DNA of 64,000 bases from Uloborus plumipes (Eukaryota; Arthropoda; Arachnida; Araneae; Uloboridae), in the NCBI GenBank assembly GCA_038373865.1, contig JAXGGA010001621.1, positions 1-64,000 of the forward strand, in the 5' to 3' direction. The position numbers were made by a program, and so were the translations under genes. Position 1 is the stretch's first letter; every line of letters starts with the position of its first letter. Below the pieces are notes generated by a model. It was not told the DNA's origin, did no database searches, and saw only the letters and a program-made list of their open reading frames with translations. Positions 1 through 11,264 of this stretch are shown here, piece after piece.

Positions 1-872
1 GATAACGCATTTTTTAAATAGGGATATAGTACAATTAAAGATATTTTTCGCCACTACCCGTCATCAAAAAAGGGAGAAAAATAGCTGTTGAAAAGGTGTT
101 CTTTTACCGATCATGACTTCAAAATGAAAATAAGAAAACCATTAACTTTTTTTTTTTTTGGTCCTACTGACGTTCTTTTTTTATTACAAAACTCTCCCTG
201 CTATGTCTTGGTAGCTCAAGCCTTTCCTCACTTTTACGTTTCACTTTAGCTCGAAAAATCTATATACTGCTTACTTCTTTTCTGGTAGTTAATCACTGAA
301 GTCAGGAGGCTAGAATTTAATGATAACCATAGCATTTTTAACTGCACGCATCCACATGCAACACTCGTTTTAATTCTGCGTCTTAATCGGGAGGAAACCT
401 TAAATTATTTTTAACAAAATCCGTTGTCCGACGCAACACAAATCTTCTTTCTCTTCCTTCTCATAGCCCTTGACCTGCGTTTGTATTACAAAAAGCAATT
501 TAATTTTCCCCACGTTGAGAAAGAAAAATGTTATTTTCCTTTTTTCTTCAATTTACTTTTAGTATGTTGTTTACTCAGGAGGGGTAAATTGAATTTCTTG
601 ACGATTCTTTGTACAGTGGCAACATTCGGCTGTTCTTAAATGTAATTTTGTAAGAGGTGAGTTGGGCGGTGTGTTCCTACTCGCTGTTGCTTTTTTGGGA
701 AGGTCTCGGAATCGGCTAAATAGAGAGAGAGAGAGAGAAGACTGTTCGCACATCGTTTTAGGTGAAATAAATGGCTTCCCTCTTGATGTGGTTGACGCTC
801 AAAGGAATTGCGTGGCGTTGAGTGCTTCAATCTGATAAAATCTCGGCTCTTCAATGCGTATTATATAATCCT
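1..872. other. AT-rich tract, no gene seen
   Basis: No coding or RNA feature is supportable here. It holds short T runs and a GA-repeat tract near 721-739. The open frames in it are short, low-complexity and overlap on both strands, so they are treated as chance. Confidence 0.6.
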
Positions 873-874
873 TA

Positions 875-1184
875 CACTTTAAAAATTGATGTTGTTTTTA
901 CAGTATTATACAGCTAATTTTATAGTAACCAACTGTTAAAATTGCTAATTTTGCAGTTTATTACTATGCATCTCACAGTTTAAAACTGGAACCTGTGCTA
1001 CCAGTATTATACTGTTGTGTTTACAGTATAATACAGCTAATTTTGTGGTAATGAACTGTAAAATTGTGGTAATAAACTGTAAAATTGCCATTTTACAATT
1101 ACAAACTGTAAAATTGTCAGTTTTAAACTGGAATCCATGCTGCCAGTGTTATACTGTAAAAACAACGGTTTATTTTTTGCAGTG
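875..1184. mobile_element. TA-flanked MITE with repeated AACTGTAAAATTG word (copy 1)
   Basis: The 310-bp element is flanked by TA on both sides (873-874, 1185-1186). The ends are inverted: both read inward as CACTnnAAAAAnnnA followed by GTTGTTTTTACAGTAT. The interior is built from degenerate direct and inverted copies of a word like AACTGTAAAATTG, with larger blocks resembling ACTGGAAnCCnTGCTnCCAG. It has no coding capacity. A second, longer copy lies at 52637-53053. A Tc1/mariner-type origin is inferred from the TA duplication. Confidence 0.75.
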
Positions 1185-1186
1185 TA

Positions 1187-2299
1187 CAACAAACCATATT
1201 TTTCAAAAATTTCTGCATTAAGCGTGACCAAAAAGAAAGACTTAGCTCGCTTTATTTTGTCCGCCCCCCCCCACCCCTCTCTTCTTTCTTTTGATTAAAA
1301 TGTTAAGAGCCGAGCATATTTGGACCAACTTTTTGAAATTGGCAAAAAGAAAAGAAAAACAACGTGATACGTTTTTCAGGCTTGAGCAAAATCAAACGAG
1401 TAATTATGTAGTATATTATTTGAGCAAACGTGAATAAAGTTATGCTGTTTCAAAAAAATTTGCTTTGAAGAAATTTTGATTATACTGTTCAGTTATTCAG
1501 GAAAACTTTCTTAAATAGTTTTATAGCGAATGCTGAAAAAATATTTTTTTGTATGAGTATATCCTAAAGAATAGTTTAGATTTGATATACAGACCAGTTA
1601 GTAAGGGAAATTTAGGAGTCTCCTTTTTAAAAAGAAATGGGTAGTATAAAATAGTTCGTAATTTATTTAAGGACTTTTTTTAAAGTTTTTTTTTTTTTAA
1701 TTCTTTCTTTTTAACTATGAGTTTAAGGTTTTTATTAACTTAAAACTATCATCACTTTTCAATTAACTTACATTATACTTTAAAAATATGTAACAATGAT
1801 GAACTTTAAAGAAAAAACATATTCCATTTCTTATGAACCAATACATTCTTTTAAAAACAAACTATAAATTACAATACAACTCGCATGCACGCAAGAAAAC
1901 ATCATTCAACAGTCCCTTTTTATTATCTCAAAAATTGGACAAACCAAAATAAAATTTCTATCACACAAATCCCACAATGGATTTTTCCCATTTCCGCGAA
2001 AAAAGTCAAAAATCATCAATTTTCTCCCTTTAAAATAAACTTTAACTTTTTTATTAGCTATAAAACAAACTGTATTAATAAAGAGAACATGAGAACTTGT
2101 GTGTGAGAGAGCTTCCCCTTGCTCTTATACCATATCGCATGCTCAAAAATATCGTCTGGGGTGTATCAAATATCGTCACACAGAAGAAAGTTGAATTCCT
2201 TCCACCTCCCCTTAAACAGGAAGGAGCACTTATCGTAAATTTTCCGGCTAGCTTTCTTGCTATGTAGCCGCCAATGTTTCACATACTCCCAGTAGACAA

Positions 2300-2331
<32 letters not shown>

Positions 2332-3137
2332 CTTAACTCGAGTTGTGCTGAGTAGCTTTGAATTGCTGCTTCGAACATTCCTTTATTCTTGAGTATTGTA
2401 CGGTTCGAAGAGTGTTGATTTAATCTAAAATTATTTAGGTTACACGCGCATTATTTGTCATTTTTCAAAGTTTATATTTTCACCAGAAGTGCACAAAATG
2501 GGAATTAGGAAAAGGTAGTAAACCTTTTTCTCCTGTTTTAAAACAAAACAATATTTATGTCATTGAATTCTTTGAGTCATGAATGCTGAAATGGTTATAG
2601 TACTAGTTAGCCTCCTTTAACTATCAACTGCTTTGGTATTTGTTGTCTTAACAATTTGTAAACCATAAACTTGCAAATAGAACACGGAAATTTGAAAAAA
2701 AAAAAGTATATTTTTAAGATAATGATGTCTAAATAGCATGAAAAAAGCCAAATTGTTTATATTTTTTAATAATTTTTAAAATAAAATTTTACCTAAGGAA
2801 ACAAATAGATATAATGGCAGTTAAACAATTAAATCAGTAGGAACGAACCTTTGCCTGACTTAATCCAACTAAGAATTTTAAGCATTTTAACCAGCCACAT
2901 ACGGTCTTTGCTTTTAATATTTCATATTAAAATGTATATTGTGCACAAAATGCAAAATCTCAAGGAAATGTATAATGCACGAAGTGCTGTAATTCAAACT
3001 AGCTGTAAGTATCTATATTTTAATGTGGAATCAGAAACTTACATTAGTATAGCGAGCTCAATCCTCTCCCAGCACCTTTGTTTTTTAACTCTATATTACC
3101 AATCTTAAGACATTATTATATAATATATACATGTAAG
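1187..3137. other. AT-rich tract with homopolymer runs
   Basis: There is no gene I can support. It contains a C-run near 1262-1270, T-runs near 1680 and an uninterrupted A28 run at 2304-2331. The A28 run could be the tail of an old retroposed sequence, but no target duplication was found. Confidence 0.6.
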
Positions 3138-3139
3138 TA

Positions 3140-4854
3140 CCGTAAATCAGGGTTACTTGAACCCAATTTTAGTAATGTTCCAGATAAATTCTTATTTATA
3201 TCAATACATATTGTGTTATGAAATCAAACAATGCTTATAATTATTAAAGAATACCCATAAATAAAGCATGGAACCTTTAAATTTGGTTTATTTCATTTAC
3301 TAAATTTCTGAATGTTTTTTTCTAATGGGTTCAAGTAGCCCTTAGGTTGGGTTACTTGGACCCAGGTTTAGTTTTCCTATTATAAAGCATTATTAGCGTG
3401 TGTTGGGTTTATGTAGGACATGGGATATGAAAAAATACGATACAATAAATGAAAAAATATATGAAGTTAGATAAAAATTCTTTATCTAAACATCTTCTTT
3501 GATTGATTGAACTGAAAATAGCCCCATTTTTAACATTTTAGGAGGATCAATCTTTTTTTTTTATATCTCCCCACTTATAATAAAGAATGTCTTTTACTTC
3601 TGGCCATTTCCAACTTTTTAGAGTGCGCTGCATGCAATCAACAATCGCTCCATTTTCATCAATTTTTGTAATGATGCCTGGAAATTCCTTTTTCTCCCAC
3701 AACACTATAACAAAATTGCCTTCGACTAATTTTTCTTTAAGTCCCTTTTCAACTAAATTTTCATCTCTTTTGTCCATGACAATGTTTTCATCTTGATTGC
3801 AGAGTTCATTCATAGCTTCATCATTACCAGCGCCACTGGTAGAAAGGAAATTAATAAGATCCATAAGATCAAATTCACTGTTCAAAAAACTGAACTCACT
3901 ATCTCCTGACGATTGGAGGCTAAAATCATCTGCATCTTTAGAGGATGATTCCATTTCTTTACTTTTTTGCTTCTTGCTGTTTGATGACAGCTTCTTATTG
4001 GAAGATTTATTTTGTCCTTTCCTTTTATCCAAATTGTATCCAAATGACTTGCAAATGCCCTCTCCTCTTCCTCTGTGAACACTTTAGGATGGCCGGGACT
4101 TTTTGGTGTCTCACTTTTTAGTCTACGTTTTATGGTTGATCTGCAAATTTTGAAATGAGCTTCTGCTTTCCTTTGAGACATTTCACCAGATTTTATTGCT
4201 TTCAGGCATTCCTGCAATCGGTCAGTTTAGAAGTCTTTGTATTTTCGGCTTCCAGGAAGTCTCTTGTATTTGGACGGCATGGCCAGTCTTAACCTGAAAA
4301 AGGTAAAGGTTGGTCTAATACATTGCCTATTCCTTAAAATACACGAAAACTAATAAAAAAATTATAGTTCAGTGTCATAGAGTTGATAAATGAAAAAAAA
4401 AAAGTTTGTAAGGGTTACTTGGATCCACGTAAATAGTGGGTCCAAGTAACCCTATAATTTGATTATTGGTCACTGTCACAGACTTTGTTATAAATAGCTT
4501 AAATAGCTAAAAGTATTGACAATCTTGGGCTTAAATAACATTTGTGAGGGGTTTAACAAGAAAATAATACACTTACCTTAATTAAATGGTGAATTGTATG
4601 CTCTAAGAGCATAAAAGTTGTAGGCTGGAAAATTCTGCACACGTAGCAAGGCAATAACATAACCTCAACTAATCTCATGAAGTTGCTTAGAGAGCCGTGT
4701 AGGTAGCGTTAGAGACTGCATGGTGCTTCTACCTAGCGGAGAAATGAGGAACTACGTGCAAATCTTCAACTAATAAGTACCAAACCCTTATTTAATCATT
4801 TTTTTGAAATGGGCTCAAGTAACCCCCTAGGGTCCAAGTAACCCTGATTTACGG
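3140..4854 (-). mobile_element. Pogo-type DNA transposon, internally deleted
   Basis: A 1,715-bp element is bounded by TA (3138-3139, 4855-4856). Its terminal inverted repeats start CCGTAAATCAGGGTTACTTG and match at the other end as the reverse complement, with only small differences. The near-palindromic word GGGTYCAAGTAACCC occurs at both ends and again inside: 3150, 3327, 3349, 4412, 4438, 4811 and 4830 (starts). The minus strand encodes the two ends of a pogo-like transposase with the middle missing. TA target use, the HTH type and the architecture all fit the Tc1/mariner superfamily, pogo branch. It cannot move by its own protein. Confidence 0.88.
3547..4280 (-). pseudogene. Pogo-like transposase remnant, psq HTH kept, DDE domain deleted
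   Basis: Minus-strand reading begins at ATG 4280 (MPSKYKRLPGSRKY...), just after a splice-acceptor-like TTTTTCAG, so an upstream exon or 5' leader intron is likely. The first about 65 residues form a psq-type helix-turn-helix (AIKSGEMSQRKAEAHFKI, then STIKRRL), followed by the opening of a CENPB-type HTH (VFTEEEERAF). An in-frame TAA at 4227-4229 breaks it after KYKDF. After HLDT the reading jumps into a lysine/serine-rich and acidic C-terminal tail (3547 to about 4030) ending in a WEKKEFPGIITKI/WPEVKDI block typical of the last domain of these proteins. The rest of the CENPB domain and the whole catalytic DDE domain (about 250 residues in full-length relatives) are absent. The two parts are in different frames. 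A repeat of TTTGGATA lies at the junction, suggesting a microhomology deletion. Confidence 0.85.
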
Positions 4855-4856
4855 TA

Positions 4857-5057
4857 CATTTAATACGTCGACAAGGAGAATATTCGAGCTCTGCTACTAA
4901 ATTTTGAGACAACAACAGTAAGTTTGGTATCAGTTTGCTATAAAATGAAATATATTAAGCTGTAGAAGAAAATGAGACGATGTAGAAGAAGACAGTAAAA
5001 AGGTTGAAGAGTTACTTTCGTTCATTCATACTCATCTATGAAATATCTTTGTACTCT
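4857..5057. other. Short spacer between two transposons
   Basis: AT-rich sequence between the pogo element and the Harbinger-like MITE. Nothing further is seen. Confidence 0.5.
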
Positions 5058-5060
5058 TTA

Positions 5061-5204
5061 GGGCCCTGCACCACATTGACGTAAAGCAGAAAAATAAAGC
5101 AGAAACGTAAAATGGATTAAATAGTGTTCAAATGGAAAGTACCCGAATTTTCGGTTTCTGCTTTCGGTTTCGGTCGCGTTTTCTGCTGATGTGGAGCAGG
5201 GCCC
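5061..5204. mobile_element. PIF/Harbinger-like MITE (144 bp) with TTA target duplication
   Basis: The ends are inverted: GGGCCCTGCACCACAT at the left and ATGTGGAGCAGGGCCC at the right. TTA lies directly outside each end (5058-5060 and 5205-5207). A GGGCC-type terminus with a TTA/TWA duplication is characteristic of PIF/Harbinger. The inside contains inverted CAGAAA/TTTCTG blocks and no coding sequence. Confidence 0.8.
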
Positions 5205-5315
5205 TTACAATGCAAAAATTGAGCCAAAAACTAGCATTTCGCTGAAAATAATAATTTGTTTAATAGTTTTACAAGGAGTAGTAAATCCTTAGGAAACCTA
5301 CATTTGAATGATATA

Positions 5316-7531
5316 CGGGGTGTTCCGTTTTATTTTGCATGACCTTTATTTTCACAGCCGTTCGTCCTAGATATATACTTCCATTTGCAAAAATGCTCAA
5401 GAAGTGTAGTGTGAAGAGTAGAGTTAAGATCTTCAAAGTTTAAAGCGAAAAAATACGAAATCTAACTTTTTATACAGACTCCAAGACCCCAAACTTATAT
5501 CTAGGGAAATCAAAAACATAAAAATCCAATTCGAACTCAAAATGTATGACATTAGTACAACCAATATTCATAGAGATATGAAATGCAGCGTTATGTGACT
5601 CACACCACTCGAGCATTTGCTGTGAATAACAGCGTTTGTGGGGAAATATACTGAAGCTGTTAGTACACTGCGATGCAAAAATTTAGACAAATGGCAAATA
5701 TGTGAATAAAAAGAAAACTATTCAACGAAATGCTTTCAAATTTCTACTGCAGATGCACAATATGGTCCCAAATACGTGTCTGGAGTTCTTAAAACTATAA
5801 CTGGAATCAAATTTTGGATATTACAAAAGACATTTTTTTACATTGTTGCAAAAGTTTAGACAATAGTCAGATTTTATGCAAATATCCCTTGAAATGTGAT
5901 TGGTGGAGGAAATGCGGGACTTTATTATTCATTTATAAAGTGCAGAGATTGCTGAATAAATAATCAAAATTTCAAAAGCTCTGTAGTTCTCGTGTAAAGA
6001 AGATGAGAAAGTTTGGAAGCCGAAATTTGAAAATGAACCTACTTTATTAATTTTTTGTCTTTTAAATCAGCTCTAGTATGGTAGTACATTGTTTTTTACT
6101 TCGTGGAGAGCAAATTCAGACATGCGTATTGATCAAAATGGCCAAGAAAAATTATATTTCTTAAGGATGAAGGAATTGAAAAAACGGCTCAGGCTGACGA
6201 TTTGCCCCTTAATATTACAAAACTTCAACTTGGGTCAAAAACAGAACGTGGCAGCATAAGTAGACGAACAACTGAATCGGAATGCATAAAAAAAACAAAG
6301 AATTGTGCTTGAGCCTTTTTGGACAGAGTGTCTCAAATAAGCCAGATTTTATTGGTAAAGCAGCACAGCATATGATCATTGAATATTTCTCAAGTCCCGT
6401 GAAAAGAATTATAATCCATCTAGGCCATCCCAATTTTAATAATTTTTATCAAAGAAAGTACCATTCATTTTTTAGTCACGATGATACATATGCTGCTTTT
6501 CACATTAAAATCTGGCTTATTTGGGACACTGTCCGAAAAGGCTCAGGCACAATCCTTTGTTTTTTTTTATGCATTCCGATTCAGTTGTTCATCTACTTAT
6601 GCTGGCATGTGCTGTTTTTGACCCCAGTTGAAGTTTTGTAGGATTAAGGGGCGAATCGTCAGTCTGAGCCATTTTTTCAATTTCTTCATCCTTAAGAAAT
6701 ATAATTTTTCTTGGAAATTTTGATCGACACGCATGTCTGAATTTGCTCTCCACGAAGTAAAAAACAATGTACTACCCTACTAGAGCTGATTTAAAAGACA
6801 AAAAATTAATAAAGTAGGCTCATTTTCAGATTTCGGCTTCCAAACTTTCTCATCTTCTTTACACGAGAACTAAAGAGCTTTTGAGATTTTGCTTATTTAT
6901 TCAGCAATCTCTGCACTTTATAAATGAATAATGCAGTCTAGCATTTCCTCCACCAATCACATTTCAAGGGATATTTGCATAAAATCTGACTATTTTCTAA
7001 ACTTTTGCAACAATGTAAAAAAATGTCTTTTGTAATTTCCAAAATTTGATTCCAGTTATAGTTTTAAGAACTCCGGACACGTATTTGGGACCATATTGTG
7101 TACCTGCAGTAGAAATTTAATAGCATTTCGTTGAATACTTTTCTTTTTATTCACATATTTGCATTTTGTATAAACTTTTGCATCGCAGTGTATAGCGGCT
7201 TCAGTAGAATTACAAGCGGTCGTTTTAATCAAATTTTTTGCATGGGCTCCAAAAACTTTGAATTTGAATATCTCTTCGAGTTTTAATTACAAATCTTTCA
7301 AACTTTTTGTGTTGGAATAATGATTCAATGGTGAATTATTTCCTAAGTATAAATTTCTGAACCTGGTGTTCGTATGAAAATATAGATTATTTTTCAATTT
7401 TTTTTTTTTTGTCTTAAAACTTTCAACATCATACTCAGCACTTGATATTGAGCAATTTTGCAACTGGAAGTATGCATCTAGAGCAAACGGTTGTGAAAAT
7501 AAAGATTATACAGTTAAAATGGAACACTATC
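5316..7531. mobile_element. Palindromic TA-flanked element, host of a nested insertion
   Basis: TA lies outside both ends (5314-5315, 7532-7533). The first about 100 bases at each end are inverted copies: TGTTCCGTTTTA at the left, and TGTTCCATTTTA on the opposite strand at the right. Both continue through TTTATTTTCACA, CCGTT, CTAGAT and ATACTTCCA. The symmetry weakens inward but returns next to the inner element as ACTGAAGC blocks. Removing the inner element leaves about 690 bp, the size of a fold-back MITE. It has no protein signature. The alternative is that outer and inner parts are one element with roughly 1-kb inverted arms of uneven conservation. Confidence 0.7.
5666..7190. mobile_element. 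Tc1-like fold-back element with about 710-bp inverted arms
   Basis: TA flanks both ends (5664-5665, 7191-7192). The termini read inward as CACTGCGATGCAAAA, a Tc1-like start. The two halves are inverted copies of each other over their whole length, from the tips to about 6385 and 6480, leaving roughly 100 bp of unpaired centre. Matching blocks include TTGGGACCATATTGTG, CATTTCCTCCACCAATCACA and GCATTCCGATTCAGTTG. Frames that stay open across the centre (6215-6433 minus, 6282-6641 plus) are mirror images of the arms and show no transposase motif. The element is probably a non-autonomous hairpin, mobilised in trans. Confidence 0.8.
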
Positions 7532-7533
7532 TA

Positions 7534-7884
7534 GTTTCATTAGGTTGAAACTGCATAAATAATTTCCATGTAAAATGCTTTGACTGTTGATATGTTATGA
7601 TATTTCAATCAGCAGCCGCTCATTCAAAAAGCAGCATAAAATGTTTCAAACTAGTGAACTATGCATTATTACTGCTGATGTGTTTCATTGTTATAAGGGT
7701 TAGTCAAAGGAAAAAAAGTAAATATTTTTGAAATATTTAACAAACACCTCTTGACTAGGCAAAAGAAAAACCCCAAACGTACACTTTTCTCGAAATAGTG
7801 TGCAGTATGAAGGAATCGTTTCAAGTGAATCGATGAGCTTCGATCTACCTGAATCCAACTTCTTAAAGTAACCGCGAGTGGTTA
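7534..7884. other. AT-rich tract, nothing recognised
   Basis: No repeat termini, coding signature or RNA fold could be assigned. Confidence 0.5.
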
Positions 7885-8110
7885 TGTCCGCCCAGGGCGA
7901 ATCCTTTGCACCATAACACTTCTTCGAAAATGTCTTAGATGTACCATTATTCTGAGAAACCCATTTCCGGGGCTATTCCTGGTCCCCTTCACTCTAAGTT
8001 ATGGAACTCCCCTGGGCTCGATCAGAACGTTGGGGAATGGGTTCGAACACAACTATCATCTCTCTCTACGACCGCAATGTCTTGGTGTTTCCAGCAAGTA
8101 AGATTCTTTG
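7885..8110 (+). repeat. Old dispersed repeat, copy 1 of 3
   Basis: It shares an ordered set of blocks with 9925-10060 and 13060-13260 on the same strand: an ACTTCT/GAGAAA start, GTnTTAGAnGTnCCATTA, TTTCCGGGGCT, then pyrimidine-rich CCCCTT and ACAACTATCATCTC. Copies are highly diverged. The type is unknown. A GGGTTCGAAC block near 8040 resembles a Pol III B box, but no matching A box was found. The region is GC-richer than its surroundings, and a 109-residue open frame across it has no recognisable domain. Confidence 0.45.
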
Positions 8111-8813
8111 AAGTTTTTTCCCGTATGTTTTTCTCTCCTTCTTCATTCTTCTCCCTACTCTGTTCTTTGTTTCCTAGTAGATCCCCAGCCCTCAGAAAAA
8201 AAAGTGACCATCAGAACGATTTCCGTGGAACGTGCTTGAGGTTCGGTGAGGGTATTGCAGATTGCTGATGACTCTTCCATTCTGATACCTGTAATGGAAG
8301 ACATTTGTAATCTTAGAATGAGATTGATGAATATTTGATGTCTCTCATATCCTTTTAATATAGTTTATGTCGAGGCCACATAATGTAATATTACGTACAT
8401 GCCCGAATAAAAATAACTTATGATTTGAGTTTTTCTGAAAGTCGTATCCAGAAACTTTTGAGAAACTGTCTTCAAGAAGTTGCAGTTTGTTTCATTGCCG
8501 AAAGGAAGAAACCAAAAGTAAATAAATAATTACATAAATAAATGGAATTCGGTTGTAATTCTATTTATAGCAGATGCACGCATCATTGAAACTAGCTCGA
8601 CTCTAGTTTGATCATCATAGGGATGCGATTTCTTTTAAATTTTTACATAGCGTCATCTACCATTTTTGACCTTTATAGTTGGTTATCTTTAACTTATCTT
8701 TTATCTTACATATTCCTACTGTTTCTCAAATGAAGGCCTAAGAGAGAATATCTACTAAAAAAAAGCTGTAGTTCGTCATTTTTAATGAAAAATGAACAAG
8801 GATAACTTACTTG

Positions 8814-8850
<37 letters not shown>

Positions 8851-9924
8851 ATTGAGTTGGTCATCAAGACTTACAAGTAGGCAATTAGGAGACTCGACCA
8901 ATGTAGTTCTCTTTGATTTGTATATTTGAAGTCATCTCTGAACAAAATACTTTGTATTTACTTTATAAGCATTAATTTTCTGATGTATTTTTGTCTTCCA
9001 TACAATGTTCTAATGGCGTGTTTGCTGATCATGCAACCGAACAGGATTTAAATCTTGGGGAAGACAATTTTCCCAGTTGTCTGGGGTTTATTCTCAATTA
9101 AAAAAAGTTAGACCTGCAGTCTCTAGGCACTGCAGAGTACAGAAGGCAACTGCGGAGTGACACATCGGACGCAGAGACCTGGATGATAGGAAGTAACTGA
9201 ACCTAGTTCTTCGATGGTCATCGAAACCTGAAACTTATGTGGTAAGTACAAGTACGGTGGCTATTATTATCATCTTACTGCTGAACAGAAGTTGGTTGAA
9301 ATGTGCTGAAGATAAAAAGTGTTCTCCGAGGTCTGTGTGGGAAATTACAACCAAACTCAGTTTGCACACACCTACTGCTCATTTTAAAGGAGGGAGGGGT
9401 GCTACTGCAGTGTTAATGCAGTTCAGAATGTCAGTATTATGTTAGTCCTAGTTCAACTTTCTTTTTTTTTTTATACAAAATGCAGTGTTTTGAAGTCCTC
9501 CTACCACCCCGAATATACCAGTTGAGATCTTTTGCAGTTGCGATCTCGACTAAAGAAAAGAAAAAAGTGGATTTTTGGCTTTTGAGTTTTTTAATGTATT
9601 TATATGGTTTCTGGACTTTTTGGGTTAAACTAAATTTTCTTTGCGACACTAGAATGTATGATAAAATATTTTATAGAATACAAAAGATAAAATTCAAACA
9701 TTATCCAGTTATCCATGAGTTGCCCTTAAGCTGTTGAGGTGTTCCTAGGTTGTATTAGCTCAATTATGGTCACCTTGTACTATGAGTATAAATATTTTTT
9801 TCCCTTTTTTGGAAAAAAAAACTCACCCAGAAATGTTTCACAAAACCATTTTGTAATGTAAAAAAAAACCCATATCCTTCAAAATAAAACGTTTATCAGC
9901 TTCAGCCATATCTTGGAAAAACAA
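8111..9924. other. Non-coding tract with A31 run
   Basis: Contains an A31 run at 8818-8848, a short inverted CTGCAGT/CACTGCAG pair near 9115-9134, and a donor-like sequence TGTGGTAAGTAC near 9238 that is not tied to any coding exon. Small open frames at 9239-9445 and 9480-9737 lack any domain and are not called as genes. Confidence 0.5.
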
Positions 9925-10060
9925 TTTTCCAAATCGCTTCACCATACCACTTCTGTGAGAAAGTGTTAGACGTGCCATTAGTCTGGCAATTTCATTTCCG
10001 GGCTTCTCTTTTCCGCTCGCCCTTTTTTTCTGGTGTTCCCCAGAGACCAACCAAGTGTTA
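9925..10060 (+). repeat. Old dispersed repeat, copy 2 of 3
   Basis: Contains the best-preserved core of the family: ACTTCTGTGAGAAAGTGTTA, then GACGTGCCATTAGTCTGGCA, then TTTCATTTCCGGGCTTCTC. Related copies lie at 7885 and 13060. Confidence 0.5.
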
Positions 10061-10914
10061 GAAAGAAATTTGAAGCAAAATAATTATTTGATCCTACTGT
10101 TACAAATGTTTCATTTAATAACAGTTTGCATTTAATTTTGAACTCCCTTTGATTTTTCTTTTCTTGAAAACTATTCGAAAAGGCCGAAAAGATATATGAA
10201 ATTAAAAGTTGAAAAAACATATATGAGTTCAAATATAAATGTTTTTAACGCTGATTTATAGATGTGTAGTTCTTTCATTGTTGCATTATTTTTGTACGAT
10301 ATTTGTTAGTATTTAGTCCGCAAACTTTAAACTAATAGTAAAAGAAAAAGTTGCAGTAAAAGTGTTTTTTATTATATTTACGAGTAAAATTTACTATTAT
10401 AATTGCTTATTTCTAGAATTTAATCTTTTCCTTCTTTAAGAAGCTAGAGTATTCAGTGTAATTAAAAGTAAAAAAAAAAAAAAACAAGTACTCTTAAAAA
10501 TTATTATTTTTCATCATCCAAAAAACTTTAAAAATTGCAGATATTTATAACACATATTTAGTAGGGGAAAAGTATGCATAAAAAATGTTTCTTGTAGAAG
10601 TAAGGATGACTAAAGTTGGAGATTGAACAACAGAAACAAAATGAAGTGAGTTCGAAGTACGAGAATATTGCAAACGATTTTGTTTTTTATACAAACGGAT
10701 TCAAACGGGCATAATTTATTTTACACTAAATTCTAAAATTTCTGAAAGTTATTTAGATTTTTGGTAACAATTATAAAATGAAATAGGATATTGTTTCAGT
10801 GAACATCAATCTTTAAAATTGTTTGTGTTGTTTTATGTATTATTGCTAAAAAATATTGATTTTTTAAGTATGCTTATTTAAATTAATGCTAAAAAAGTGT
10901 TGACTCAAACACTA
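10061..10914. other. AT-rich tract, nothing recognised
   Basis: A/T homopolymers only. No coding or repeat boundary was found. Confidence 0.5.
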
Positions 10915-10961
10915 TATCTTACCAGGTCACCTCTTTACTGAAGAGGTGACCTGGTAAGATA
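10915..10961. repeat. Perfect 21-bp hairpin with 5-nt loop
   Basis: TATCTTACCAGGTCACCTCT plus one T is followed by the loop TACTG and the exact reverse complement. The perfect pairing, in a GC-richer patch inside AT-rich DNA, stands out. No terminal-repeat or target duplication was seen around it. The stem is at the short end for an animal pre-miRNA and the loop is small, so a microRNA is only one option. A tiny fold-back element or a recently formed palindrome are others. Confidence 0.8.
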
Positions 10962-11262
10962 GGGACAAGAAAGGAGGAATTGAATATGGTTTTTTATTTA
11001 TTTTTATTTATTCACTTGTTTTCTGTTCATATTATTCATATAATGCTTTTACAAAACGGTGTAACTCTGAAAAATTAGATAGCTCAAGAATTCATTTGGA
11101 TTGCTTGAGCGATATTAATATAGCACATATTTTAATCGGAAGTAAGGAAGGGAGGGGTACAATTATTAATAAATAGTACAATATAGATAACTACAATTAT
11201 TAATAAATGTATTCATATGTAGTTCAAAAAGTCATAACATTCTAAGAAATTGTGTCATTATA
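10962..11262. other. AT-rich spacer with short TATT/ATTAATAAAT repeats
   Basis: Contains a short direct repeat of ACAATTATTAATAAAT near 11160-11210 and nothing else recognisable. Confidence 0.5.
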
Positions 11263-11264
11263 TA

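Noticed and set aside
3797..4078. 93-codon plus-strand Ser/Leu/Phe-rich frame
   Set aside because: It is the antisense shadow of the Lys/Ser/acidic-rich transposase tail on the minus strand.
6215..6641. Open frames of 72 and 119 codons across the centre of the fold-back element
   Set aside because: They are mirror translations of the inverted arms with no transposase motif, and long palindromes often leave such frames open.
7939..8268. 109-codon frame
   Set aside because: It lies on an old dispersed repeat and other copies of that repeat do not keep the frame.
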